This document shows positions 12,839 to 26,200 of a DNA stretch of 64,000 bases, piece after piece. The position numbers and the translations under genes are program-made. Under the pieces are notes generated by a model. It saw nothing but the letters and a program-made list of their open reading frames with translations, was not told the origin of the DNA and did no database searches. The DNA is taken from positions 24,141,533 through 24,205,532 of the forward strand of contig OY482851.1 in assembly GCA_960531495.1 (NCBI GenBank). The letters run 5' to 3'. Source of the stretch: Zeus faber (Eukaryota > Chordata > Actinopteri > Zeiformes > Zeidae). The number at the start of each line of letters is the position of its first letter. Position 1 is the stretch's first letter.

Positions 12839-14284
12839 GAGAAAAGGGCATGGTCACATGCTCTGGCTTGGTTAAACACACGCAGGACACGGGACAAAGA
12901 GGACTGTAGCGACCACACAGCTCGCAAAAAATCTTTACAGCCAGAATTGGTGTGAGTTGGTGCTTCTGAACGGGGAGCCGAGCCGCCCGTCGCGTCATTC
13001 AGGATGTGGTGGGACTCTAGGAGGGGGAGAGAGAAGAACAACAGGAAGCCAAGGACGCAAAAGTAGTAAAAGGAATCGATACAAAACAAAACCTTCCGAC
13101 GGTCTTTCCTTGAATAAAAAAAACGGGGGGAGGCGCTCATTTTCCCAGGCAATCACACCCCAACCCTCAATAAATACCTTCATTTAGAACTCAGTTTGAT
13201 ACAAAATAAAACTTAAAAACTGCATTCCGTTAGTTTTTTTCCCCTTAAAGAAAACTCAGATGCAGCGAAGCAGGAGTAAAATATTACAATCATATTTACA
13301 TGACACGATATCCACACTACTTCATTGAATTGGTCGTCGTTGAACAGGGCTTCTTTTCCTCGGATCGTCCCAACTTTCTCTCCAAGTCTCCCCGAAGAGT
13401 CTTGAGCTCTCATGCATCGTAAGACCGCGCCACCTCCCTGAGACCCTCCAAATGTGCCGACACGCTCCGCGACATTGAGGGTACGCACGGCACGGCACGG
13501 ACACAGGACGGACATGGTTCTAATATTTCCGTTGACACCAGAAGATAGAGTGGGGTTTTTGTTTTTTGGGGGTTTTTTTTTGGACAATCCGACGCAGAGA
13601 TGTGAACGCCTAGTCATGGACACTGTTGAAGAACCCCCCAAAAGGACCCTGGGTCTTAGTCCACTCCGCCTCCAGGGGGAGCAGGTTGCGTGAGAGACCG
13701 GGCGGCTTCTTCCCGTTAAGGTTGTGATGGAGCTGGATCTGCTTTTTTTAACGCAGTTCAGGACGCCGCTGTTTGGACCCATCTGGGGAACGATTTGAAG
13801 AAAAAAAAAACAATCAGCAATAGATGCACAACTCATTACAACTGTACAGGACATGAAATCCCACGGACATACAGTTGAGGATTGATACTACTTCTTTAGT
13901 GGTTGTATAGGTTATTTGAAGTATCGTGGCATTACAGAAGCGTGTTCCTAAAGGCTCATCCACGTGCCGAGCAGGATGTCGGCGACTGTTGCTAATGGAG
14001 CCGTGCGATGCGTGAAGAAGGAGCTTGCTCTCTCTTCATCAAGCCGCTGGAAGGCTCGCCAGCCTGATTGCCAGCAATCACGTAGGATGTTTGAATAATT
14101 CATGAGGACAAACCAGGGAGCTGACAATGGAGTTTTAACTTTGTTTTCAGTCTTCAGTCTCAACTGCATTCCTCTTTGATAGCCGCCACCATCGAGCAAC
14201 AGTGTGATCTCTGTAGAGAATTGAAAAATAATGACGGCGCGCCGCCGTTGCCGGATCCTGAACGTGGGCGCTTACCTCGCGTGC

Positions 14285-17200
14285 CTACACCAGCCCGTCG
14301 TAGAGCGACAGGGCCTGAACGATGGAGGGGTCCGCCTTGGAACCCTCCTGGAACTCCTGCAGAGTCAGCTTGCCGTCTGCATTCTGCAGCAAAGAACAGA
14401 ACAGATGACGCGTTGAGACCAAAAACCCTGTTCATCGATTGGGGCCGGGAGGTGCAAAGACGCGGCACGGCCAGCAGGGGGCAAAAGTGTTTCTCCTGCA
14501 GAGCGACGTGTCAGGCCGGACTGATTTAGCTCCTCGCTGCTGGCTGCTCACCTCCCTCGCCTGCCAATACAAATGACTGAGTGCCACTGTGTCGTACAGC
14601 GGGTCCAGCGGGCCGGTCTTGGCACCCGTGGCCATGCAGCTGACAAACACGCCCATGCAGGCTCTGTCTCATCTTTCACTGAAGCTCTGGGGTGGTGGTG
14701 GTGGTGGTGGGGGTGGGGGTTCTCAGAGCTGAGGGGTTACCACAGAGCACTCACCAACAGTGTTTATAGACTGCAGGCGACGTCTGTTACGCTGCGATGG
14801 CTACAGTGAACTGCTCTTAACCCCTCGATGTCTGGGTCAAACCCCTTGGGTTTGACCCAGACATTACTGCGTTGTATAAAGATATTTTACCATTACTGTA
14901 ATACACTGTGAAAGACAAGCCCTCTCTTTGGTTGTTGTACAAGTTAGATGAAGAGGTGGAAAAAGTACTGGAAAGCCCTACTTAAGTAACTGCCACCGCA
15001 GAGAGTATACAATTAGTTTATTAAAATACTTTTCAGCCCTGAGACATATATTTGCACAAGTTAACCAAACTGCAGCTCGTATATAAAAAAACAAACAAAC
15101 ATAGAAATGCTTTGCTTTGATTGGCTCTGGACTATTTTTAAATTGTCGCTGCTATTTCTTCTAAATAGTTCAGTCAGTTTCTGTTTAATCATAGGTTTAC
15201 CCCTAAAACAGTCAGCTTAATTGAAAAGAGGAAATTACTCCAATCATTTCTACTGTAAATGAAAAAGATTACTGAAGTGATAACAACTTTATTTTAGTTG
15301 TACTCACTAAAGTACCACGACAGGGTAGAACGTACTTTCCGATGTCACAGATACGCACCTTGTCCATCATGGCAAAGATACGGTCCACCCTCTTTTCCGG
15401 CGTGTTCTCTTCCTCTGGCAGCTCTACGGTGTTTCCCTGCAGCAGAGAGTGTAGTAGTACAGTATCCTAGTATTACGTGTTCATATAACCGGAGCTCCGA
15501 AAAGCCTCATGTTTCCAAGCAACTCACCACCATCTGATATATGGCATCCACGATGTTCAACATCTCATCACGGGTGATGTAGCCGTCGTTGTCGAGGTCG
15601 TACAATTTGAAAGCCCCTGTAGGGAGAAACCCATTTAGAAAATAACCATTACAACCTTCCCCTCCCCGCTCCACAGATAACAGATATACACTCACAACGT
15701 GTGCAGAGTGGAATTAATGTGTTATTTTCTTCAGAAAATAATACGGATACAAATGAATACAGAATGTTTCTGTGCAAAAACCACCTAATGCTCAGGCAGT
15801 TCGAACAAACAATAGATTAGGGTTGTAGTTGTTTAAAATAACCACCAGACAGTCTCATTTTGGACATTTCAGTTTGATCGGAGCATTTTCTCATTTTCAG
15901 ACCAGGGTCGTGACCCCGAGGTTGCGACGGCCTGTTGCAGCCCTTCTTTATTTCTCGTTTATTTGCCGTCTGCTGGGCGCCTTTCTTATGCGACGCATAA
16001 CAATGGACCCTAAGCCCTTTTTGTTTGAGTGTCAAAATGCAGCGGGGGGCGGGGTGGCTTCCTCCTTACATCTTAGCTTCTCATCCAGGGTTCCCCGGGA
16101 GGTGACCGACAGAGCCTGAATGAACTCGGAGAACTCGATGCGTCCATCCTGCGGAGCGGCAGAGGAAGACATCAAAGAGTCAAACTCAAAGAGTTGGTCA
16201 CTGATTTGTCACCGCTTTGGGCATTACACACGTTTAGAAACCCAAAGGAAAGTGTCAGAAAGCCTCATTGGACCGAGATACGTTAAACACATTCTATTAC
16301 CCTGAATAAGACATCGTCTTAATTTTAGAAATCAGATGTTAACACGACCACTACAAAAACCTAAAAGCCTAAGATTGGTGAAAGACGGACGTTGGCACGT
16401 AAACATCCTGATACAGTGTGAGAGTGGCCCCCGGGGAACAGGACAAACATCTTCTTCCTCCTTGCTGTACTTTTTGGAGCCTCCTCCTCGCATTATTCTT
16501 CCTCCAAACGGGGCCAGACGCTCGCTCCAAGTCAGCTGCTATTTCTGCCCTGCACCTGGCTCGCTCTCCCGAGGCAGAAATATGTCACCTCTGATCATTA
16601 GGAAGATGGATGCAAGCGGCTCCGATTTTAAAAGTTACGGCAGGCGGTACCGTGACTGTGTTCTGAGGGAAATGGCATCAAACCCCCCCCCCCCCCCCCC
16701 ACACACACACCTAACAGACCATGCAAAATAAATCCTACAAGGTTAAAAACGATTTAATCCAGACATTTTTTTATTTCTGCTCATCCTTGTTGTGATGCCA
16801 CGCACCGCATCCTGCCACAGGAGGCTACATTTCCAATTATGTTCCAGAGATTGTAGCCGGCAGCATTCCACTCCTGGGGCAGTCGCTTCCTTCAACAATG
16901 GAATTGGCTGCAGACGCAGCAAGCGGCTGAATACAAAATGAAAACTAGCGTTTGCAAAGAGGAACTGCGTGTTCACTGAATAGCTCCTCGAGCGACGGAG
17001 CCCAAACTCAAGTAACTCTAATCGAATCATGGTGCGGCCTCAAAGGGATCCTACTCGGGCTGGTAAATAAAAAATAGCTTCCAGACTCATAACAAAAAAT
17101 GTATGGAAATTTACACTCTTACACAAATTCAAACTCACACTTTAAACTGGAGTCTGCGTTGTGCTGAAGAGCGGTCTCCTTCCTGCGTCACAGGCGTCAT

Positions 17201-20200
17201 TTCCCGACGTCCGTCCGGCTTAAAGCTCGGGGCGCGAGTGAGATCATGCGTAGAACTCGTCCACCCACCCACCCACCCTACCCCCCTCGATTCCTACCTA
17301 CGGCCTCCAGGCCGTGACTGTATCTGCACCAGACATCTGAGTGGCCAGACGCTGCACGGAGCAATTACCATGTTTAAATTAGCGCAGAAAAACCTATTGA
17401 GATCGATGACTTCTCTAACCATGGGGTGCCTACAGCTAATGAAGGTCACAGATAAACATCAGACGGAGCAATCATCTGATCTCCTGGGCTCCTAGCCTCT
17501 CAACCCCCCCCCCCCCCCCCCCACCGGTCAATAAACACCCTGAGGTGGCGGTGGGCTCACATGCAGATTATCTTCCACAGTGTGGTAACAACCCCGATCG
17601 ACCTTAAACTGCATCCTCATTGCTGCACCTCGGAGCGATGGAGTGATCTCGAAATGCGATCGGAGCTATTGTTTGAGATTCACAAGATCCTTCTGCATGA
17701 AAATGTTCAGGGGTACGCCGTTCCCAATAAACCCCCGGGACTTTCCACATGTGGAATTACAGTCCGCAACTAGAAGAGGATCCGAGAAGTGTGGTGTAGA
17801 GTGCCAACGGATGTCAATGTCCAAAACGCATCATTTCCTCGAAAGCAGTGCGTGGCTCCAGCCCGCTGCCGAATGGATGCCGATGAAATACTTTGGAGGC
17901 GCGAACAAATCATCCGCTGTAACCAAACAAAGCTATTTCCCTTGACAGTCACGTTTTGGTGTGCAGTGAAGTTCATTATGCGACTGCGTTGGAATCGTCA
18001 ACAAACACATTCTAACACTCAGAACCGCCCAATAACATAACAACTCTAACGAGGAAAATCCAAATACCTTGTTTTCGTCAAAGACGTTGAAGACAAATGA
18101 GGCAAACTTGGTGGGATCCCCGAACGGAAAGAACTGTTTATAGATCTTTTGGAAACCGACGGCATCAAGCTGCCCACTTGGACAATCCTTGATGAAGCCT
18201 TTGTACCTGTTGGGAAAAAACGATGTGAAAACACATACGTACGGGGGGCATACGTATATTTTAATGATGTAAAGAGTATACGGAGTTTTGACAAAACTGG
18301 AGCGCAGTCAATGATAAACGATTAAGGGCTTCATCCACTTCCCAGCAGATCGCGTGGGCGTCGCTGATCCAGTTTGAAAAAGGACGTCGGATCACAAAAG
18401 GTGAAGCGCCAACGCTGTCTCACTCGTCGGCAGATACGACAATTGCGTTAATCCAATCGTGGGGCCAGAGTGTTCAACGCTAATCAAATTACTCTCCAGC
18501 ACCCTCTTGATAGTATGCATAAACGATAGATGATTCTGCGAGCTTCCGCTGGCCCCGGGAGAGGGCAGATCTCAAAAAGTGACTGAACATCTCAGTCAGT
18601 CTAAATATAGAAGCATTTCATAAGCAATTTAAAGTCACGCAAAAAGGTACAAGTTTCCTTGTCTGGCTCACTGAAGGAACTGTGCATTAGTGTCCACTAA
18701 CAAGACTGATGGTACGCAGAGTGAGGGAGAGAGAGCGACTGCAAAAAGAGTCAAATATTAGATGGGGAGGGGTAGGAGGTAGCCGAGGGAATAAGAACGG
18801 GAAAAGAGGAAAGTAATTTGTCTTTATCGACAGCGAGTGCGAGGTGAGTTAATGTACAAAACCCTGTCCCCTGCTCGGCTATGAGTCAGTCAAGGCTTTT
18901 TTTTGAAACGAAGCTAGGCTGTGATTAAGGCCAGCGAGAAGAGCTCTAATGGAGAACGAAGCCCGGGCTGGATCCCTTCCACCCGTGCCTTGGCTCCCTC
19001 TATGTAAAAACTCTCTCACTTTTAAGCCGCCTGGGTGATAATGAAGCGGGTGTCGTAGCCTTAGAGACGGAAAGAGGCTCTGAGGAGCGGACACGAGAAG
19101 ACAAGGGAACCATGTCATTCTCACATTTGCGTTATCGGGAGCCACCCGAGGAAATGAAAGCCTCGACCTTTACGATGCAGAATTAAATGTAATTGGTATC
19201 CAAAATGCAGGAAACACGACAGTGTTCCTCAGAGATGGCCTATTTTACCTGACTTTCCAAGGCTGTTTCCAAAACTTCTCTCCCGCTGAGAGAAATGACA
19301 ATTGTTTTATACAGTGGAATATTCGACAAGCTTCAGAAGAGCTCATATCACGTGCCAGCATACTTTAGTTAAATTTGAGTTGTCCACATCCAATGCGATC
19401 CAGGTTTATTTTAGGGGGCCCGCCGAAGGCTTTTTTTCCCCACCCCGCCTAAAATTTCTAGGAGAAATCGTGCAAGGAAAAAAAACATGTAAAAATGGTT
19501 AAATATTGTCCGTGCATTTATTGCTGCAATTCGGTCATCCCATCAGCAGCCGCTACACTATCGTAACGTTATATATGCAGCTACCTTTCAGAGCCGGAAA
19601 GGAACCCACGGCGAGGCGGCATAAGCAGGCGATTCGTTTTCCCCCACATTTGTCAAATTCATTTGTACGTTGCCCCCTATTGGACATAGGTAAGGTAAAA
19701 AAAATTTTTTTCGGGAAATTCATGCAACAAATTTTTTCCCCCCCTCACAGTAACTGATGAGGGGAAAAAATGTATTACATGAATCTCCCATCAAATTGTT
19801 TCCCTCGCCCATGTTCCCTACGGGGCTGCATACATTTGTACACCCATGCGATTTACCCATTTATATAGCCTGGCTAGTTAGGCATGTAATACTGCATCAA
19901 TACAAAGGTCATAAAATAACATTCATGACATTCAGTGGCAGTGACGGAGAAAGTGTTCCCATTACGCACGGTTGCACCCGGCTTTTTTTGGTTTCATTCA
20001 ATTACAATAAATACATCTAGAATAAAAACACTCTCCGGATCACGGAGAACGGATGCGTGTGGGCGATCACGTTACGTGCATGCGGAAAGGATCTCTTGTT
20101 CACCAATCAGTCAGTGTCCATTACGGTAACAAGATAAACAGATAGAAGCTTACAATATGCACAGGGATAACATTTCAATGGGGAATTATAAATAAGGGGA

Positions 20201-23200
20201 ATCCATAAATATATTTTTATTTGTGTGAATCGAACACGGCTCTCCGTGCGCCCCGATCGCCGTGCCTCGTTCCTCCGAATAAAACAAATAAAAACAGTGT
20301 GGGCACTGGGCACGGAGGAACGGGGCACGACTCGTAAAGATAATTTCCTGCGCATAACGCACGGAGAGGGAGTGATCGTGGAGTGAGTCACGGAGAAAGC
20401 ATACCGTTCCAAACGCACTTGTTTCACTCCATGAGCAGATGTAAAATAAAATAACCGACATCTAAAATAAAAACACGCTGTTTTGGCGCCCCATCGCTGG
20501 CGCCCGCATTGTCGGTTCCGTCGGAGCTGCGACATAATCACCATCAATGCCACGTGCGCCACCACCACCAAATCCTCCGTCTGTTTCCTCGCTGTTGCGC
20601 CGCTACGCGCATACGTCCCCATACTGTACATCCTCTCTGTGCGCAAAAGTGAATGAGCTCCGCCCGTCGCCGTGGTCCCACGGACGGACGAACGAACAGG
20701 GGGGGATGTTTCGATACTGTCAAAATATTACAAATGGTGGCGAATATTGGCCCAAGCCTAGTGTATTCTAGTTTGTTTGTGTTTGTTTGTGTATTGGACA
20801 TTTCCATCTTTCTATTTCATTCTAATAGCTATGTATTATAAGTGATTTTTCATGTGTGGTGAATAACCATTAGTGCTAGGCAGCCAGTCAGGTCTGCAAG
20901 GGGAGGGCAGGAAGATGCAGGAGAGGCACTGCAGACAGAGGTGACTAAACATTATCCAGGAGATAGGCCAGGGGGACTGGGTTTACGGATGAAGGATATC
21001 CTGATTGATTGTAAATCCAAATTAACTTTTCCTTTATTAGTAAATATGCTGCTGATAAACACAGAGCCAACTGATTTCTGTCTGCTCCAGGGAGGCAGTG
21101 GATGGGCTACATCAGGGGGAGACTGACTTTGGGGGGCCTTGTTCAAATGTTTTACAGGGCAAACAAAATAAAGAGGGTCAAACGCTCAGTCACTGGATGC
21201 TTTTTAATTACAGCACTTCATGTTATTTAAGTGGCATATAAAGCTGTTTCAGTTGTAGACAAATCCTTCAATAAACATTTAAAATGTTACAATTTCTAAT
21301 GTTTGTCACACATTTCATTTTTTTTTTCCACGTTTTTTCTCCTCAATACATTGCTGTGATCTTTTGCAGAACTTACATTCCAAATATAAATGTACATGGA
21401 GTTGACTGTGACGGTAAAGCCGAACCGACCGGAGTCGCTGTCACGCAAAGTTACCACCTCTGCCTTGTTTTGAGCCAGGAAAAATCCTGCAATACAGCCA
21501 ATCTCGGGGGCTTATTGGTTCCCCTTCTGTTTCTATTATCCTATAGTTAGACCAAATTCACTGGTACACACCGTTCAGGTTGTCTAAAATGTACTGACAT
21601 TTAATTTGGAGGAACTTGACATATGGTAATAACTTTCTTACAAAAGTCCCATGATTTCACATATTGTAATATGTGACATTTCACATTTGCGTCACATGGG
21701 TGAAGGTTTTACAGTGCACCAGTTAGCATCATACCATGGGATTTACATGCGCTACACATGGGTTTCAACTTCAATATTCTGAGATTCACATGTGACTCAC
21801 ATGCAATTTGGTCCAAATATACATATTTTATCATGCAGTTGACATTTGGCGGCATGTGGTTAAATGTTAAATGTCACATGTGAAATCATTTGACTTTTCT
21901 GTAAATGACAGCTTTGTCCGGATTCCTAATGCCAAAGAAACTGTCCGTTTGAATGAAGCTTAAAAGGAAAGAAATTGCCGCGACAGTAGCAAAGTCTTGT
22001 GTGACCGTGGCCTCGACATATCTATTTTTCCCACTGTATTCTCACAGGAACACTGTAGACATGTGACCGCGTGAATCAGACCAAGCTAGGGAGCCAGCAT
22101 GAAGATCAAGTATTTATTGCTGGCATCCACATCCGCTATTTGGCAGCCACCCTGGCAATTGCTGAAGCGTGGCGCAGAATGTTGCTTTTGCTCCTGTCGA
22201 GTTGACAGGAGGCGTCACTCCACTACGGCATTGATTTCAGGTGAACTCCGAGAATACTAACACAGTCCCTGTGGACAGAGAATCAAGGTGTAGGGAACAA
22301 ATGCAAGGCTCAACGCAGGCATTTATCTAACCTTGCTCCTTCTTCTGTGTCCGTGCCTGTGCTCTAATTACACGCCATCTGGCATTTCCCCGGGTAAAAT
22401 TTCCTCTCATCCCTCACTGTTAGCCGCGGTGATTGCTGCGGATCTTCAAGTGAGCACTCGTGCCACTTCACTGTGAAAGGCAGCGAGAGTGGCGGAGACG
22501 TGGCCACAAAGACAGGAGGAGGACGGAGTGCGTGGGAGGGGGTGGGGGTGGGGTAGGAGGGGTAGGAGGGATGGAGGGAGGGAGGAAGGGGTGTATTCCG
22601 CCCCAGTAAACCAAGGCGGCCCCGGAGGCGGGGTGGCTCCAAGGCACTGGACCTGTCGATGCCCAGTGGTGTCTAAATATCGCCGCGACTGCGAGTCCGT
22701 GATTGCACCCGGTTCTCCCCGCTAACCCCAAAGCCGAGGCTGCGCAGAGCGGGATAGCAGGATGTGTGATAACTCGAGTGTGAACACAGGAGAGAGGGGG
22801 AGAGAGCGAGAGAGAGAGAGAGGGATCACTATATTAAAGAGCACCCACTCCTGAGATACTGTGCGCGGTTCTTTTTGTTTAGCCTGTGCAGACAAATAAT
22901 AGCCTTTACAGCGGCATGCAGTGGATGAAGGACTGGGAGGCTCATGCGTGAATCATCGTTGTAATGAAGATGCATTGCCTGTTGTGCACTTGCCCGTGGT
23001 GCACAAATTGTGCTGTGGGGGGGGAAAAAGGAAAAATGCAAAGCCTATCCTACCAGTGCTACCCCGTGCTGCGGGGCATGAAAGGGCCGTAGATGTCTCT
23101 GTGTCACTCAGGACTGTTCGTCATTTAAAGAACTGACGCCAGTATAGACACAATGATTTCTATACCAGTTCCTAGGGCTGTACCAGACTCAGAATTTTGT

Positions 23201-26200
23201 CGGTCGAATCGGATTCGGTTGTCATTCGGGGCGCACAGAGAGCTGTGTTTGATTCATACATATAACAATTTATATTTATTGATTCCCCTTATTTGGAATT
23301 CCTAATTTTATGTTTTTTTATTTTTTAGTTGTATTCTGTTATTGGTAATGCACGCTAACCGACCAAAAAAAAAAAAAAAAAAAAAAAAGAAAAAGAAAAT
23401 CCACTGCTGGACTTGAAGAATCTCATTCGACTGAGGGGTTTCTGACTGATGATTTGACTCGTCGACTTTCAGAGGGCAGCCCTACCAGTTCCTATACTTT
23501 TTTGTCGACTCCAGTTTTAATTTTTATACCAGAGATACTGCGTTATAGGTCATATACTGGATTTAAATTGTGTTATCACCCAAGATTTACTGGTGTCTAG
23601 GGCTGGGTATCTACGTTTGATGGTATTATGGTACTGGCTGGATTGCTTTGAGATGATCATGTTTCTCTCTCGGTACCAGTGAGTCAAACAAAGTCTTAAA
23701 AGGTGATTTTGAGATGATTTTTAAGGGTCTTATCATGACATGATCCATACAGGCGAAGGAAAGAGTGGGAGGAAGCCTCCCAGTGCAAGATGATTAGTGG
23801 ATGGATGATTAATGGGAGTCATTCACAGGTAACATTCCACATCGATGAGGAATCTGGACACTCTGACATCATGTAGTCGTTTAGAGCCTGAAGCCGTGCT
23901 GATACCTTTGTGCGGGCCTGGCGCAGCACCGCCCGCTCAGATAGCGCAGGGCGTTTATAGCCGGCACATTCGCCATTGCAGTATTCTCAGAAACCATGGG
24001 TGGCAGTAGAGCGAGTGTACCGTGTGAAGCAGGAAGTAGTAAACGAAGAAAACGCTAGACAGCACTTGCAAACATGGCTGCACGCACAGAATCGGTGCTT
24101 GTGCGGAGGAGGAATTGCTGTTCATGGTGGTTGAACCGACAAAAGCGCCAAAAAGGAGAAAAGGAGCTGGTCTGTCCCCCCATTCCATGTAGAGACAGGA
24201 AAGGTGGGTTGAAGTTATGTCCTGCTCAAAATGTTATAGCAGAGGAACTTACTGAACTATGGAACAGTCACAATGTGCAATTATTCTCCCTCACTGCAAG
24301 TTCCTCTAAAAGTAAACTACACATAAATACCAATAACAACATTAACTTTTAATTTTAAACTGAGCTTTACGACAACCCTGTTAATTTACAAAAAAATCAC
24401 CAAACCTGAGTGAGAAGTTTGCGTACACTATTTTGTCTCTGTGCCAAAAAGTAAATTGGTAGATTTTACATTTGACTTGTGCTGCGGATCAATGTCGTCT
24501 CACATATTAGAAATAAAACAGCAAAACGTTGATCTCCCATCGCTTCCGATGCATTTCCAGGGAACGCCCCTCGCGCCAAGTCACAAAATCTCGGCGGTCC
24601 CCACACACCCCCCCCCGATGACATCATTTGCGTCACGTATTCCCTCTTGCTCGGGGCAGGTATAAACCTAGCTTGACAGTGAATGGCCTTAACCCCGTGA
24701 TTCCTCTAGTTATCTTAAATACCCCTCACAGATAGAGCAGCAAGCGAGGTTGTGGAGGAATGCACCATGGAAGCATTTGTATCACCGCAATCAGGCTTCA
24801 AAGTCACTCTGTCTCAGTATCATCAGTCTTCAAAGTCGTTCTATTTCCAGAGCTCATCTGTCTTCGGGGCAGTGTGAGGAAGAAGAGTACTTAAAGTACA
24901 CTATCAAACCAACTTTTTAATACCCTATTCATAGCTTTCCGAATCAAAATGTTGGGCAGAAATTATATCATAGCGGGCTTCCCATGCCTCTCAGGAGTTT
25001 TGCCCGTATAAAACATATCCCACATCAGAGATGGACAAAAAAAAGACCATGAAAAATGAATGTGCTTCACTTACCACTGCTGAACCTCCTTCTCTGTAAC
25101 TGTAAGAGAAGGAAAGAGAGACGTTAACACACAAAAAAAAAAAAGAAAAAAAACCTTGGGTGGCCTAGAAAAACAAGCGTGAGGTGCCAGGCGCTAACAT
25201 CGTTGATCATCCTGGCCTAATCCTTTCCCCAAACTTTCATCGTATTGAAACTAGAGCAACAGTGTGAAGCAACCTCCATATGTGGCCTCAAGAAAAACGC
25301 TTTCGTATTGTTAAATGTTCAATCGCTCATTCCACGATTCCTTCAACTGGGCAGAGTTAATAATTTGTCCAAGCAGAACAGTAGTGGATTAGAGAAGAAA
25401 CACCATGCAGAAGTGAAAGACGTGCAAGGTTGAGGCAGTGAAAGCCAGGAGCAGATTTCCATGGAGGAAAGCGAGCGCGGTTGTCACGATTTGTATTTGA
25501 AATTGAAAATCGATGGAAATTAGCCAACTTTGAAATTCACAAGCAGGTTTACGATTCTCCCCGTACTTTTGTGGGTAATATTGTCCGACACAAGGTCCAC
25601 CGGTAAACAAAAGCAGTGTGCACTGGGGGGGGGGGGGGGGGTGCAGGGAACTCGCGGGGTCGACTGCTCCCAACCGACTTTCATGAAGTTTGGTTCGGCG
25701 TCGGGTGAGCTGCGGTCGGCTCCGTGGAGGAGGCGCTGGGGTGCATCCCTAAATGCACACTGCATTCCCCCCACCTGGCACTAGGGCTGCAGGAACGAAA
25801 TTTGAATCGAATTTGAATATTACAAAAAAAAATAACAATAAAGTTCAGTATAAGTACATCCAGCACAGTGAACACACATTAGAGAAAAAAATTATCCCGG
25901 TAACCGTGTGCGAACGTCCAGTAATTCCACAGATGTGGCAATTGAAGTGGGAAATAAACCCAACCATCACCGACGGAATGTCCTCTAGTGCTAGAGGTTC
26001 CCAGTGACCGGCTCGCGGACCGTGCCGGGGCCGCGAAGCTTTTGCCACCGGACCGTGAGAACACGGGTGGGATTTTTTCAGGAGCGACCTGCAGCGGAGC
26101 AACAGCAGCAGAAAACGGAGCAAATGAAATACATCTAGAGTTTTTATTTGCTTTGTTTGGAGAAAAGACTGCTCTGATCGGAGCTGCGGAGCTGCAGGTA

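Larger units (their letters stand above)
10882..14284. other. hmcn2-ncs1 spacer (hmcn2 5' flank and ncs1 3' flank)
   Basis: From the left this holds the hmcn2 5'UTR and promoter area (10882 to about 11150, with a G run near 10912), a degenerate tandem repeat (11553-11745), AT-rich DNA, a GA microsatellite and, next to ncs1, probable ncs1 3'UTR (about 13200-14284). The 3'UTR assignment rests on position only. I found no convincing AATAAA on the minus strand close to 13200. Open frames here look non-coding. Confidence 0.5.
18207..25074 (-). other. ncs1 intron 2 (6.9 kb)
   Basis: This intron contains an imperfect hairpin (19713-19789), a CpG-rich unassigned patch (about 20030-20700), a palindromic MITE (21638-21905), a purine-rich stretch near 22540-22590, a GA-rich tract near 22795 and a hAT MITE (23173-23484). 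I saw no extra ncs1 exon. Confidence 0.6.

Noticed and set aside
13213-13854. 213-codon minus-strand open frame downstream of ncs1
   Set aside because: It lies where the ncs1 3'UTR is expected, has homopolymer-driven composition and no recognised domain.
20107-20646. 179-codon minus-strand open frame in ncs1 intron 2
   Set aside because: Its length is explained by CpG-rich composition with few stops. No domain, splice context or similarity is evident, so only the CpG block is reported.
24074-24352. 92-codon plus-strand open frame beginning MAARTESV
   Set aside because: No family recognised, no splice context, and it ends in low-complexity Asn codons. It is probably chance within ncs1 intron 2.
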